Positions 44,234 through 53,817 of a stretch of DNA of 64,000 nt are shown here, in pieces. The stretch's first letter is position 1; every line of letters starts with the position of its first letter. The stretch lies in NCBI GenBank assembly GCA_963789215.1, contig CAWBJY010000008.1, forward strand, positions 116,323 to 180,322, read 5' to 3'. This stretch comes from Phormidesmis sp963789215 (GTDB lineage Bacteria > Cyanobacteriota > Cyanobacteriia > Phormidesmidales > Phormidesmidaceae). The translations under genes and the position numbers were made by a program. The notes beneath the pieces are model-generated. The model was not told the origin of the DNA. It did not search any database and saw nothing but the letters and a program-made list of their open reading frames with translations.

Positions 44234-44662
44234 CTAGTCTGACTTAGCGCCAAACAGCCCCTTTATGTTATTAAACAATCCTTGCAGACCGCGCTCGTTT
44301 CGAGGTCGAGGCTTCACCGCAGTCTGAATATCATCATCTTTAAACTCTTTCAGGCGGTAGCCATACTCCAAATTTCCCTGACTCTTTTTCAGCACCGGAA
44401 AAGCGCGAAGCGCACCTTGAAGCAAGTCTGCCTCACTGTGATAAATTGCCCGGCTAATTTGATTAGACCGCTTAACCGCGATCGCCCCCACCGGGAACCA
44501 CTGCTTCGCTCCAACGGCCCGCGTATATACCTCGTACTCAGGCACGCCATCCGTCTTCATTTTGTCGTACTGCTTAGAAGCCTTATCCCGTTGCTTCGTC
44601 CGCTTCGACGCCTTCTTTTCTACTGGCTGATCGCCAAATCCTTTAAAGTCGCTGTCGGCCAT
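44234..44662 (-). CDS. HHL1-like protein
   Basis: A 142 aa protein with a basic N-terminus (KKASKRTKQRDKASKQYD) and the core PEYEVYTRAVGAKQWFPVGAIAVKRSNQISRAIY. It matches the family named after plant HHL1, which aids photosystem II repair under high light. The bacterial function is not established. It ends 18 nt before the cupin gene, so they may be cotranscribed. Confidence 0.8.
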   Translation of the reverse strand: MADSDFKGFGDQPVEKKASKRTKQRDKASKQYDKMKTDGVPEYEVYTRAVGAKQWFPVGAIAVKRSNQISRAIYHSEADLLQGALRAFPVLKKSQGNLEYGYRLKEFKDDDIQTAVKPRPRNERGLQGLFNNIKGLFGAKSD

Positions 44663-44823
44663 AATCCTTGCTCACCTGGTTACTCAAAACTAATTAGCGA
44701 AAATCAATCCCTCAAAGGCCACCTACTCGAAAGTTAGCCCTGGGAAGTCGTTAATAAAAGTTTACAGCTTTTTAAGACCTGCGGGAAATAATCACCGCTA
44801 AAGCCAGCTCACTTACGAGTAAA

Positions 44824-45464
44824 TCACTGCCGAATATACTTCGCCCGGTAGACCGGCAGCCCTTTCTCCACCGCCGTTACTCGCTCGCGATCCGTCAGCG
44901 CCGGGAAAGGACTCTGCGCTAGCCAGCCATCCCCTTCTCTCATAAACGCCGAGTTTTCATCAAAGCGATCGCACATCTCCAAGCAAACCTCCTCAATATC
45001 CGACTGCAACCAAACCCAAGCGCCCACCGGCATCAGCCGAACGAGCTGATCCACCAGTTCCGGCTGTACCACGCGCCGCTTCTGATGCCGCTTCTTAAAC
45101 CAGGGATCAGGAAACTGAATGCTCACCCGCTGCAGCGGACAGCCCCCCGGCCAGCTAGCCAGCAGCGTCTCCAGAGAATTATTAGCGTTGCAAAAAACAA
45201 AGTGCAAGTTACGCTGGCCATCGCGATCGCGCTTCATCAAAGCCCGCTCTACCAAAGGCTCACGAATCTCTATGCCCAAAAAATTCCAGTCCGGCACCAG
45301 CCCGCCATCTCCCGCACAAAATCACCCTTCGCGCAGCCAATATCCAAATGCAAAGGCCGCTGCAAGTCCGCAAACACCTCGCTCCACTCAGGGGCGATCG
45401 CCGGTTCAGCATACTTGCTGCTCAGCGGATTAACATGCTGCCGCACCCGACGAATCTTAGCCAT
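44824..45464 (-). pseudogene. trmB: tRNA (guanine-N7)-methyltransferase, single-base frameshift
   Basis: TrmB methylates G46 of tRNA with SAM. Frame one (ATG at 45464) has MAKIRRVRQHVNPLSSKY and the SAM loop LDIGCAKGDFVREMAG. Then the frame shifts near 45298-45303. The continuation in another frame is VPDWNFLGIEIREPLVERAL ... FPDPWFKKRHQKRRVVQPE, the tRNA-binding hallmark, to VYRAKYIRQ. Loss of one G from a GGGG run (GCG GGG CTG GTG) explains it exactly. Everything else is intact, so a sequencing error is likely; a genuine mutation is the alternative. The ATG lies inside a 14 bp tandem repeat. Confidence 0.9.
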
Positions 45465-45495
45465 AATGTCTTAGCCGTAAAGTCTTAGCCGTAAA
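45454..45495. repeat. 14 bp tandem repeat x 3 including the trmB start codon
   Basis: Plus strand ATCTTAGCCATAAT (holding the reversed ATG), then GTCTTAGCCGTAAA twice. The non-coding copies lie upstream of trmB on its coding strand and include near-start triplets. Confidence 0.9.
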
Positions 45496-45509
45496 GCCCT
45501 AGGAAAAAG

Positions 45510-46445
45510 TCAATTCTCACCAACGTTAATCATATAGGGAATAGCCGTCTCTGCCCTTGGCCAGCTTCGCTGCACAAACCGCCACAGAAAAGGCACAGAC
45601 ACCAGAACCAGCAGTAAGCCAATTTGCCAACTCGCCTCTATATCTGCCACCGTCACGGCCATCTGGTCACTAGCCGCCGCCTTATTCAACGCCACAACCC
45701 CCGCCGCCGCTAGGTTATTCAGCCCATGACAAACAATCGGCACCCACAGGCTGCGCGTACGCACATACAGTAGCCCCATCACCAATCCAAAGAGCATCAG
45801 CCCCGCCGGATTATTGGTATGCAATAGCCCAAACAGCACCGAAGAGGCCACCAACGCCGGGCGCATGCCCCACTTCGTAGCCCACCGCTGAAGTAACACC
45901 CCTCGAAAAATCAGCTCTTCGACAGCAGGCGCAACGCCTATTACCAGCACCCCTACTAGACCGTCGTATAGCGCTGGAAACTGGCTCTCTGTATCTTCTA
46001 ACACCGAGGCGTTCTCTAAAATCAACCCAGCGTAACCAGGAAATGCCAAAGACACCAGATAGAGAAAAATAGAGCCACTACCCAGCGAGAAAACTAGCAG
46101 GCTGAGTACCAAAAAGAGTCCATAAGCCGTCGAGAAACGAGGCAGCTTAGACCTCAGCAGTCCCCGTCCAAATAGCGGCTTCAGCTTTATCCCTTCGCTG
46201 CGAATCACCCATAAAACAACAGTTGCGATCGCCCCACGAGAGAAAATATCCAAAATTGTCACCACAATCGGATCAACCACATCAGGTAGCAGCCCAGCCT
46301 GCTCAATTGTCCAAAACGGCAGCAAAATAAGCAGGTTCACAACCAGAAAGGTCGCAAACACCACATAGCGACTTTCCAACCGCAAAAACGGATTTTTAGC
46401 AACATTTACTGTTACCGGCAGACAATCAGGCGAGCGCTCAGGCAA
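45510..46445 (-). CDS. CPBP family intramembrane protease
   Basis: A 311 aa polytopic protein (about eight membrane segments). Motif 1 EELIFRG (EExxxR), motif 2 FGLLH and motif 3 HGLNN are all conserved, so it is probably active as an Abi/CAAX-prenyl-protease-type glutamic intramembrane protease. Several cyanobacterial homologs exist with unknown substrate. Its N-terminal region up to about residue 20 is less certain. Confidence 0.88.
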   Translation of the reverse strand: MPERSPDCLPVTVNVAKNPFLRLESRYVVFATFLVVNLLILLPFWTIEQAGLLPDVVDPIVVTILDIFSRGAIATVVLWVIRSEGIKLKPLFGRGLLRSKLPRFSTAYGLFLVLSLLVFSLGSGSIFLYLVSLAFPGYAGLILENASVLEDTESQFPALYDGLVGVLVIGVAPAVEELIFRGVLLQRWATKWGMRPALVASSVLFGLLHTNNPAGLMLFGLVMGLLYVRTRSLWVPIVCHGLNNLAAAGVVALNKAAASDQMAVTVADIEASWQIGLLLVLVSVPFLWRFVQRSWPRAETAIPYMINVGEN

Positions 46446-46761
46446 ACGTTTACAAAGCTCCTATCAGTCTCAAAGTTTATAATCTCAAACCAGGGATCGC
46501 CCCCTAGCCATTCAACTAACCGTCCGAAAAAACGCGGCTTCGCCTAGCAGTCATTCATTGCGTAAGCATCCATTATAGAAAGCCGGACACCTGTTTCAAA
46601 AATTAAGATATCGCCGGTAATTAAGCGATTTAAGAAACGATGCAATAAAAAACGTTTTAGAAAAGCAAGAAACCAGCCGTCCGCCCCTAAAACTGCCACA
46701 CCCTGCGAAAATAGGCAGCCAAAGTTGCTACAGTGGCTGGGTAATAGGCAACAGATATCCA
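46446..46761. other. Divergent intergenic region of 316 bp
   Basis: Separates the CPBP gene (minus) from tamB (plus) and should hold both promoters. I see no well-spaced -35/-10 pair, RNA gene or notable repeat. Confidence 0.4.
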
Positions 46762-49700
46762 GTGCCGCCCACCCCCGATCCTGACAGCCCCAATTCAACG
46801 CCCCATCCGGCCACCGGTCGATCAAGACCTTTTCCTTGGTTCTGGTTTGGCACTTTTATCGGCACCCTCCTCAGCGCCGCTGGACTAGGCTTAGCTGCTT
46901 GGGCCTGGATATTCATCAACGAAGATCTCTCGCCGGTTCTCTCCAAAACCCTCAGCGAAGAGCTAGAGCGCTCCGTAGAGTTAGGCGATGTCGAGAACGT
47001 TACGCTCAACAGTATTCAAGTAGGCCCCTCAAAAATAGGCGCTTCAGACACCGATCCCACGCGGCTTACCGCCGAAACCGTTACCGTCAACGTCAATCCA
47101 CTAGAAGCCCTCTTCACTGCCAAACTAGGGCTAAACATCACAGTTGATGAAGCCAACGGTTACCTACAGCAAGACCCTGAAAAAGGCTGGCTCAACGTCG
47201 ACATCCCAGAACAAGAAGACGACAACAAAGACAATAAGTTCAAAATACGGCTAGAAAAACTCCGCGTTCGCGACTCGTTTCTAACGCTGGTGCCGGTCTC
47301 AAAAGCAGGCGCTCTGCTAGAACCCATTCCAGTCGAAAACCTCAACGGCCAAGTCAACGTCGATCCCATTACGGTAGACGGTGAAGAAGCCCAGCGCACC
47401 AGGTTTGAGTTATCAGGTAATCCTACTGGCGGCGGCGATCTATCTCTTAAGGGAGAAGTCCAGCCCCTACCCCAAGACGAAGTAACCGCTGCCGACAAGA
47501 ACGACGGGGTAAAAGACTTAGACAATGCGGCGAATGGCTCGTCCGACGACCTAGACAACACCAGCGACGAACCTCAAAATGCGATCGCCACTAACCTACT
47601 CATCCAGGCAAAAGATGCTCCCGTCGCCGATATTCTCCGATTCACCCTAGCCAGCATCAGCATCCCAACCGACACGGTTGACATTACATCCGGCATCGTC
47701 AGCGGCTCAGTCGATCTTCAATTTAGACCCAACGAACCCGTAGACTATTCCGGCTCGCTAAGCGTAGACAAAACCAGCTTAGTCACCGAGGCCATTCCGC
47801 TGCCGGTAGAAAATATTGCAGGCGAAACGCAGTTTCAAGGCAACAAATGGACCGTCGATCGACTCAACGCGACCTACGGAGAAATTGACGCTGCGGCCAA
47901 AGGGCTCGTCGATTTTGATAGCGGCTACGCGCTAGATGTCGCCACAAAAGATGTCTCCGTCGATAATTTTGTCGCCACGACCGGACTGGAGCTGCCCGTC
48001 CCGGTTGTCGGTAATTTTGATGCAACTGCCCAAGTCAGAGGCCCGCTGAATAGCCCCCTCGTCACCGGCAGCGTCTTTGCCACCGATCCCCTCACCGTAG
48101 ATAAAGTCACCTTCACCACCGCCACCACCGAAGTCCTCTACAAAAATCAGGTGCTCTACCTAGACGATATCGCCGCGACGCCCAGCACCGGCGGATCTCT
48201 CAAAGGCTCAGGTCAAGTTCGACTCGCTCAAGGCTCACCTTTCAACTTCAACCTCACAGGTCGCAGTCTCCCCGCCCGTGAAATTGCTCAGCTCTACGGC
48301 GCCAATCCCAACTTTCAAATCGGCTTGGTCTCCGCTGATGTTGCCGTTGTCGGCAACAATGGCGACGTCAATACCAACGTCCGATGGAACGCACCCGCAG
48401 CTCAATACCCAGCCTCCGGCATCATCGACATCAACGGTCGCACGCTTACCTTCCGAGATACGCTCGTTGCCGTTGGCGGTGGCCTCGTTCGTGGAACGGG
48501 CACGCTCGTCAAAGATCAGTGGAACGCAAACGTTAATATTGCCGGCGTCAATCTGGGCAGCTTTTCCGACGCCGTCAACGGCGACATCAACGGTCAGTTC
48601 AATCTCAGTGGCAGTACTCAAAACAACAGCTTGGCAGCGATCGCAGCCCAAGGCAACATCACCTTCGCCAACGGCCTTGCCTCCTTCAGCTCGCCCAGCA
48701 ACACCTTCTTCGCAGACTTCACCGACCCCCTAAGCGCTCAGGTCGCCTGGAATGGTCAAACCATCAACGTAATTGATGCAAAAAGCGATCGCCTTACCGC
48801 CAAAGGCACCCTCACCCCCAGCTTCGAAAACGGCTTCAGCCTCGAACAATTCAATCTAGCCCTCAACGCTCAAAACTACGCCCTCTCAGAGCTACCCTTC
48901 GAGATTCCCGAGCTCATTGCCCTTTCTGGCAGAGGCGACTTCAACGGCAGAGTCACCGGTAGCCCCAGCGCCCCCAACGTCAGCGGCAATATCCAGCTAG
49001 CCAACCTCGTTGTCAACCTGCTCCCCTTCGCACCCTATCTTGCAGGTACCCTCGACTACACCGCCAACAGCGGTCTGGGCCTAAACGTCTCCGGCAGCGG
49101 CGACAAAATCGCCCTCAATTTAGGGCCTTTTAACGATACCAGCGCTATCCCCCCCATCGACTTCGACGTCAACTGGCGCAACGCCTTCGCAACGGGTAGC
49201 ACCCAAGGCGAGGTGCTCAACGTTCAAGCTAGCAACTTCCCACTCGCCGCCCTCAATTTCCCGCCCGACAGCGTTACCAACACCATTGGCCAGGTTAGAG
49301 GCGCGCTTACCACCGACGTAGCTATCAACCTCAACAGCCAAACCGTCGCAGGCAACTTCGCGATAGACCAGCTGGGCCTCGGCTACATTGGCATCGGCCG
49401 CGTCGCCGGACAGGTGCGCTATGCCGACAGTCTGGCCACCCTCACCAGCGGGCAGCTGCGCCTCAACGAAAACTTCTACGATATCAGCGGCAAAATCTCT
49501 CTAGCAGGCCCCGAGCCAACCTACACCGTCAATGCCGCAACTGCCAGCGGCAATGTCCAAAACATCCTCAGCGCCCTCTCCATCTACCAATTAGAAGACT
49601 TTCGCCGAGGACTTACCTCGCCCGACTGGGCCAATGCCCCCCTTTCCCAGTCAATTCTAGACACCGTACTCGCTACTAGCCCAACTGGGAGAACCGAAGC

Positions 49701-52137
49701 CTCCGTCCTAAATCAGCTGCGTCGCCTGTCCGAAATTCAGGCTCTCGAAGCCAAAAGAGCGCTCGAAGCTGAGAACGATCCGCTCCCTCCCTTACAAGAA
49801 CTAGACGGCCCTTTTGCAGGCAACATCCAGCTCAACGGCACCGGCAGCGATTTCAAAGTTGACTTTGATATTGCGGGTCAAAACTGGCAGTGGGGCAACG
49901 ACTACAGCGCCCAAGACGTAGTCGCCAAAGGCAGCCTTACGCCCAACGTGCTGACGCTAGAACCGGTTCGGCTAGCCTCGCTCATTAGCAAAACAGAAAG
50001 TTCCGCGTCAAATCCGCCGACCAACTCTGAGTCTGTCGATACCGCTGGCAATCTCGAAGGTGAAGTCGTCGAAAGAGCTGCTGACCCAATCGCTGCAGAG
50101 ACAGTTATCGAACCAGAAACAGTCGTCGAACCCGAAGTCGCAGCCGTTACGCTAGCCGGACAGCTCGTCTTCGGGCGCAATACAGAGCTAACCTCAAACC
50201 TTCAGGCCAACGCCCAAAATCTAGAAGTCGGACTTCTCCGCGACATCTTCCAAATCCCAGTTGACATTGAAGGCTTTGCCAATGCCACGGCCACGCTCGG
50301 CGGTACGCTCGCCAACCCACAGCTACGGGGGAATGCAGCACTCGAGACAGCCACCATCAACGACACGCCCATCGAATCAGCGATCGCCCAATTCCTCTAC
50401 CAAAACGCTCGGCTAAATCTTCAAAGCCAGCTAATTGCCACCGCCCCCGACAATCCGCTCACCCTCTCCGCCCAAATCCCCTACGCGTTCAACTTCATGG
50501 ACGTCAAACCGCAGACCAACGACATCAACGTCAATATCGACGTAGAAAATGAAGGACTAGCGCTGCTAAATATCTTCAACGATCAGGTAGCTTGGGAGTC
50601 AGGCCAGGGCCAGGTTAGCCTCAACGTAGGCGGCACCCTGTCTAGCCCAGAGATTCAGGGCTTTGCCAAGCTAGAAAACGCCGTCCTCAGCGCGCAAATA
50701 CTGCCCGATCTGCTGACCAACGTAAACGCAAACGCTACATTTGCGGGCGATCGCATCATTGTCGAAAACCTTCAGGGCAGCTTCAGCGAAGGCCAGCTCA
50801 CTGCCGCAGGCACCTTTCCCCTGCTTACCCCCATCGCCACCGGCGCTCAAATCAGCGCGCTCTCCTTCTCCGGAAATAATCCCAACACCCCCGACACCCT
50901 CGAAACTGAAAGCGCCGAAGTAGAGCAACCCGAAGTAGAGCGACCCGAAGACTTCAATCCGCTTTTCTCTCAACCCCTTTCCCCCGAGCGTCCCCTCACT
51001 TTCAACTTCGAAGATATTGATCTCAACCTCGCAGAACTCTACGCAGGAGGCGTTTATGGTCAAATCGTGATTGGTGGCAGCGCCTTACTCAGAGGCCCCC
51101 AAATCGGTGGCGAAGTCATCCTATCAAACGGCCAGATTCTGCTCCCAGACGGCAGCGGCGCTAACGACGCAGAGGTCATCGCCGCGGCAGATGGTACCCC
51201 GATAGGCAACGTCATTCCTGCTAGCATCGGCAATCCGAGCGGCATCGTCCCCACCTTCCGCAACCTCCGGCTCACGCTAGGCGACTCCATCCAAATCACC
51301 CAGGGCAACCTGCTTAACTTTGTAGCCGACGGCACCCTAGCACTCAACGGATCTCCTCAAGACCTCGAACCCGAAGGCACCATCAATCTGCGCTCAGGCC
51401 GCGTCAACCTCTACACCACCGTCTTCCGTCTGCGCGGACGCAACAACACCGCCATCTTCACCCCAGAAACCGGCATCGCAAACCCCTTTCTAGACGTTTC
51501 ACTTAGAGCTTCCGTCCCCGAAGTCAACACCACAGGCCCGGTCGCCACCGCTACCTTCTTCGACAATGGAGAAGTCGCCGACACCTCCGGCGCGGGCTTC
51601 GAAACCACGGGTTCCCTGCGCACCATCCGCGTTCGAGCAGATGTTGTCGGACCAGCCAACGCTATCTTCGAAAATTTAGAACTCTCCAGCTCTCCAGGCC
51701 GTTCAGAAGACGAGCTAGTCGCCCTCATTGGTGGTGGCTTTATCAATGCGCTAGAATCCACGGTTGGTAGCCTCTCTGGTGGCAACGGTGGAGATGGCTT
51801 CCAAGGACTCATCAACCTAGTAGGCGGCGCATTGCTCAATAATGTGCAAGATGTCATCGGCAGGGCGCTTAGCGTCAGCGAACTACGCCTTTTTCCGGTA
51901 ACTGCAGCTAGCCGCTTCGACGCCAAAACCAACGACGACAACGGCATCGACTTTGGCGCGGAAGTTGGCTTCGACGTTACCGAGTCCACAACGCTCTCTG
52001 TTCTCAAAGTACTGACAGATAGAACCAATCCCGAGTTTGGCGTTAACTACCGACTCACCGATGAACTCAACGTCAGAGGCACCACTAACTTCGAAGATGT
52101 CAATCAGGTACTTCTAGAATACGAGCTACGCTTTTAG
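46762..52137 (+). CDS. tamB: TamB/DUF490 family translocation and assembly protein
   Basis: A giant 1791 aa envelope protein. A single N-terminal membrane helix (WFWFGTFIGTLLSAAGLGLAAWAWIF) anchors it in the inner membrane. The rest is a long beta-rich AsmA-like/TamB body, a proposed bridge for lipid or outer-membrane-protein transport across the periplasm. The C-terminal ~400 residues (ELYAGGVYGQIVIGG to LLEYELRF) are the DUF490 domain. The start is the GTG at 46762; no ATG is nearby. No TamA/Omp85 gene is adjacent. Confidence 0.92.
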   Translation: MPPTPDPDSPNSTPHPATGRSRPFPWFWFGTFIGTLLSAAGLGLAAWAWIFINEDLSPVLSKTLSEELERSVELGDVENVTLNSIQVGPSKIGASDTDPTRLTAETVTVNVNPLEALFTAKLGLNITVDEANGYLQQDPEKGWLNVDIPEQEDDNKDNKFKIRLEKLRVRDSFLTLVPVSKAGALLEPIPVENLNGQVNVDPITVDGEEAQRTRFELSGNPTGGGDLSLKGEVQPLPQDEVTAADKNDGVKDLDNAANGSSDDLDNTSDEPQNAIATNLLIQAKDAPVADILRFTLASISIPTDTVDITSGIVSGSVDLQFRPNEPVDYSGSLSVDKTSLVTEAIPLPVENIAGETQFQGNKWTVDRLNATYGEIDAAAKGLVDFDSGYALDVATKDVSVDNFVATTGLELPVPVVGNFDATAQVRGPLNSPLVTGSVFATDPLTVDKVTFTTATTEVLYKNQVLYLDDIAATPSTGGSLKGSGQVRLAQGSPFNFNLTGRSLPAREIAQLYGANPNFQIGLVSADVAVVGNNGDVNTNVRWNAPAAQYPASGIIDINGRTLTFRDTLVAVGGGLVRGTGTLVKDQWNANVNIAGVNLGSFSDAVNGDINGQFNLSGSTQNNSLAAIAAQGNITFANGLASFSSPSNTFFADFTDPLSAQVAWNGQTINVIDAKSDRLTAKGTLTPSFENGFSLEQFNLALNAQNYALSELPFEIPELIALSGRGDFNGRVTGSPSAPNVSGNIQLANLVVNLLPFAPYLAGTLDYTANSGLGLNVSGSGDKIALNLGPFNDTSAIPPIDFDVNWRNAFATGSTQGEVLNVQASNFPLAALNFPPDSVTNTIGQVRGALTTDVAINLNSQTVAGNFAIDQLGLGYIGIGRVAGQVRYADSLATLTSGQLRLNENFYDISGKISLAGPEPTYTVNAATASGNVQNILSALSIYQLEDFRRGLTSPDWANAPLSQSILDTVLATSPTGRTEASVLNQLRRLSEIQALEAKRALEAENDPLPPLQELDGPFAGNIQLNGTGSDFKVDFDIAGQNWQWGNDYSAQDVVAKGSLTPNVLTLEPVRLASLISKTESSASNPPTNSESVDTAGNLEGEVVERAADPIAAETVIEPETVVEPEVAAVTLAGQLVFGRNTELTSNLQANAQNLEVGLLRDIFQIPVDIEGFANATATLGGTLANPQLRGNAALETATINDTPIESAIAQFLYQNARLNLQSQLIATAPDNPLTLSAQIPYAFNFMDVKPQTNDINVNIDVENEGLALLNIFNDQVAWESGQGQVSLNVGGTLSSPEIQGFAKLENAVLSAQILPDLLTNVNANATFAGDRIIVENLQGSFSEGQLTAAGTFPLLTPIATGAQISALSFSGNNPNTPDTLETESAEVEQPEVERPEDFNPLFSQPLSPERPLTFNFEDIDLNLAELYAGGVYGQIVIGGSALLRGPQIGGEVILSNGQILLPDGSGANDAEVIAAADGTPIGNVIPASIGNPSGIVPTFRNLRLTLGDSIQITQGNLLNFVADGTLALNGSPQDLEPEGTINLRSGRVNLYTTVFRLRGRNNTAIFTPETGIANPFLDVSLRASVPEVNTTGPVATATFFDNGEVADTSGAGFETTGSLRTIRVRADVVGPANAIFENLELSSSPGRSEDELVALIGGGFINALESTVGSLSGGNGGDGFQGLINLVGGALLNNVQDVIGRALSVSELRLFPVTAASRFDAKTNDDNGIDFGAEVGFDVTESTTLSVLKVLTDRTNPEFGVNYRLTDELNVRGTTNFEDVNQVLLEYELRF

Positions 52138-52275
52138 CGATCGCGCCCACGGGCTTACCCTCATCGGCTAGAATCGTGGGGGGTTTGTTGCAAAAATAAC
52201 CCGAAATAGAATAGAACTCGTTGAAAGAAGCATAGTACGCACTTCTTCTATCACAATTCACCCGAAAAGCCTTCC

Positions 52276-52308
52276 AAAGCCCATCTAAAGCCCATCTAAA
52301 GCTAGAAG
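52276..52308. repeat. 11 bp tandem repeat, x 2 exact plus one degenerate
   Basis: AAAGCCCATCT twice and AAAGCTAGAAG once, upstream of the TPR gene. Confidence 0.85.
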
Positions 52309-52375
52309 AGCCAAAGCTATAAGAGAGCTTACTTAAAGACAAGCCAAAAGACGTTTATAAAACCCGAACTAACCC

Positions 52376-53254
52376 GTGCTCAAACGAATCACTGTTTCGC
52401 TGCTGCTACTTATAGGCGCATGGAGTCAGGCCAAGCCTGCCGCTGCCCAAGCGTTATTACCCTACACGCTGCCGATAGATCGCGCACGCTTACAGGCAGA
52501 CGGTGAGAGTTTAGCTAAAGATGCCGTTCAGCTCGCCCAGTTTCAGCAATACGACGAAGCCCTAGCTCGCGCCCAGCTCGCCGCTCAGCTACTACCCGGC
52601 AACGCCGATATACTTGCACTCCTCGGCAGCCTTTACTTACAGTCCTCAGAGCCACAGCCCGAGCAGGCCATTACGACGCTAGAGCAAGCTAAAGCGCTAC
52701 AGCCAGACAACGCACTAGTCATGTTCGCGTTAGGCAATGCCTACTTCAGCCAGCAGGACTACAACCAAGCGGTCAACTCCATAGAATCTGGCTTAAAAAT
52801 AGAGCCAGAAAATCCAAATGCACTGTTTGATTTGGGCAACGCTTACTACAAGCTAAGACAGTTTGACCAGGCGATCGCACAATACGAAAAAGCGGTTGCA
52901 AAAGAATCCAGCTTCTGGCCCGCTGTCAACAACATTGGCCTAGTCAAATACGAATCGGGTGACACCGCTGGCGCGATCGCCGAATGGCAAAGGGCTTTAG
53001 ACATCGCCGGTGAAGAACAGACCGAACCTCAGCTTGCGATCGCAGTTGCTCAGTTCAGCCAGGGCCAAGCCGCCTCTAGCAGCGACGCAGCCATCGTTGC
53101 CCTAGAGCGAGATCCCAACTACGCCAACATCGACTTTCTCAAAGACAACCTCTGGGGCGAAAAGCTCATCACGGCCACAGAGCAGTTCTTTAATACCCCA
53201 GCATTACAGGAGCTGCTCGTCCAGCTAACGCCTAGAGAAGTACAGCCGCTATAG
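52376..53254 (+). CDS. Exported TPR repeat protein
   Basis: A 292 aa protein starting at a GTG. A signal peptide (ITVSLLLLIGAWSQAKPAAAQA) suggests export to the periplasm or lumen. About four to five tetratricopeptide repeats follow between residues ~45 and 210, e.g. ALVMFALGNAYFSQQDYNQAVNSIESGLKIEPENPNALFDLGNAYYKLRQFDQAIAQYEKAV. TPRs mediate protein contacts; partners unknown. A terminator hairpin follows. Confidence 0.85.
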   Translation: MLKRITVSLLLLIGAWSQAKPAAAQALLPYTLPIDRARLQADGESLAKDAVQLAQFQQYDEALARAQLAAQLLPGNADILALLGSLYLQSSEPQPEQAITTLEQAKALQPDNALVMFALGNAYFSQQDYNQAVNSIESGLKIEPENPNALFDLGNAYYKLRQFDQAIAQYEKAVAKESSFWPAVNNIGLVKYESGDTAGAIAEWQRALDIAGEEQTEPQLAIAVAQFSQGQAASSSDAAIVALERDPNYANIDFLKDNLWGEKLITATEQFFNTPALQELLVQLTPREVQPL

Positions 53255-53286
53255 CGTGACAAAGCCGCTCACTAGAAAACCCTAAA

Positions 53287-53324
53287 AAGGCGGCAACCTC
53301 TAAATTTCTAGAGATTGCCGCCTT
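53287..53324. terminator. Terminator hairpin between convergent genes
   Basis: AAGGCGGCAA-C-CTCTA pairs with TAGAG-A-TTGCCGCCTT around a six-base loop. The stronger T-run is on the minus strand, so it mainly serves the response regulator gene. Confidence 0.85.
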
Positions 53325-53418
53325 CTGCATAAATCCTGCGGTAAAACCCGGCTGTTCTAATATATCGAGCCTCGAGCCCATTCGTAGTACAAATAAACTA
53401 TATCAAAGCAGCAAAGCA

Positions 53419-53817
53419 TTACTCTAGCTGAATCTGCGCCACGATATCATCTACAAACTTCTGGTGATCTACCACGGGCTTAGAGATATAGCCATCGGCC
53501 CCACTCTGAGTCAAAAACGCCTCACGATCGCCATCCATCGCATGTGCGGTTACCAAAATCACTGGAATTTCAGATGTCTTCGGATCCGACTTTAAAATTT
53601 GTGTAATCTCAATGCCATCTACCGGTTTCCCTTGATATACGCTGTGCGACAGTGAAACGTCCATCAAAATAACGTCAGCTTCCTTCCGCTGCGCAATGCT
53701 AAGAACCTCTTCAACATTTTCTGTATGCTTCACCGCTAAACCGCCGCGCTTTGTCAAAATCTTCGAGAAGACGCGGGCGTTTACCATATCGTCTTCAACA
53801 ATTAAAACGGTGCTCAT
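53419..53817 (-). CDS. Single-domain response regulator
   Basis: A 132 aa receiver domain without output domain. The acidic pair is VEDDM, the phosphorylated Asp is in VILMDVSLS (about residue 53), with the T in VTAHA and the K in ISKPV. An insertion of about ten residues (SHSVYQGKPV) separates the phospho-Asp from the conserved DGIEI. Cognate kinase not in the window; the Hpt protein at 28781 is a possible type of partner. Confidence 0.9.
   Translation of the reverse strand: MSTVLIVEDDMVNARVFSKILTKRGGLAVKHTENVEEVLSIAQRKEADVILMDVSLSHSVYQGKPVDGIEITQILKSDPKTSEIPVILVTAHAMDGDREAFLTQSGADGYISKPVVDHQKFVDDIVAQIQLE

Noticed and set aside
46544..47009. Minus-strand frames over the tamB start
   Set aside because: They overlap the tamB coding sequence or its leader and have no features; shadows of tamB.
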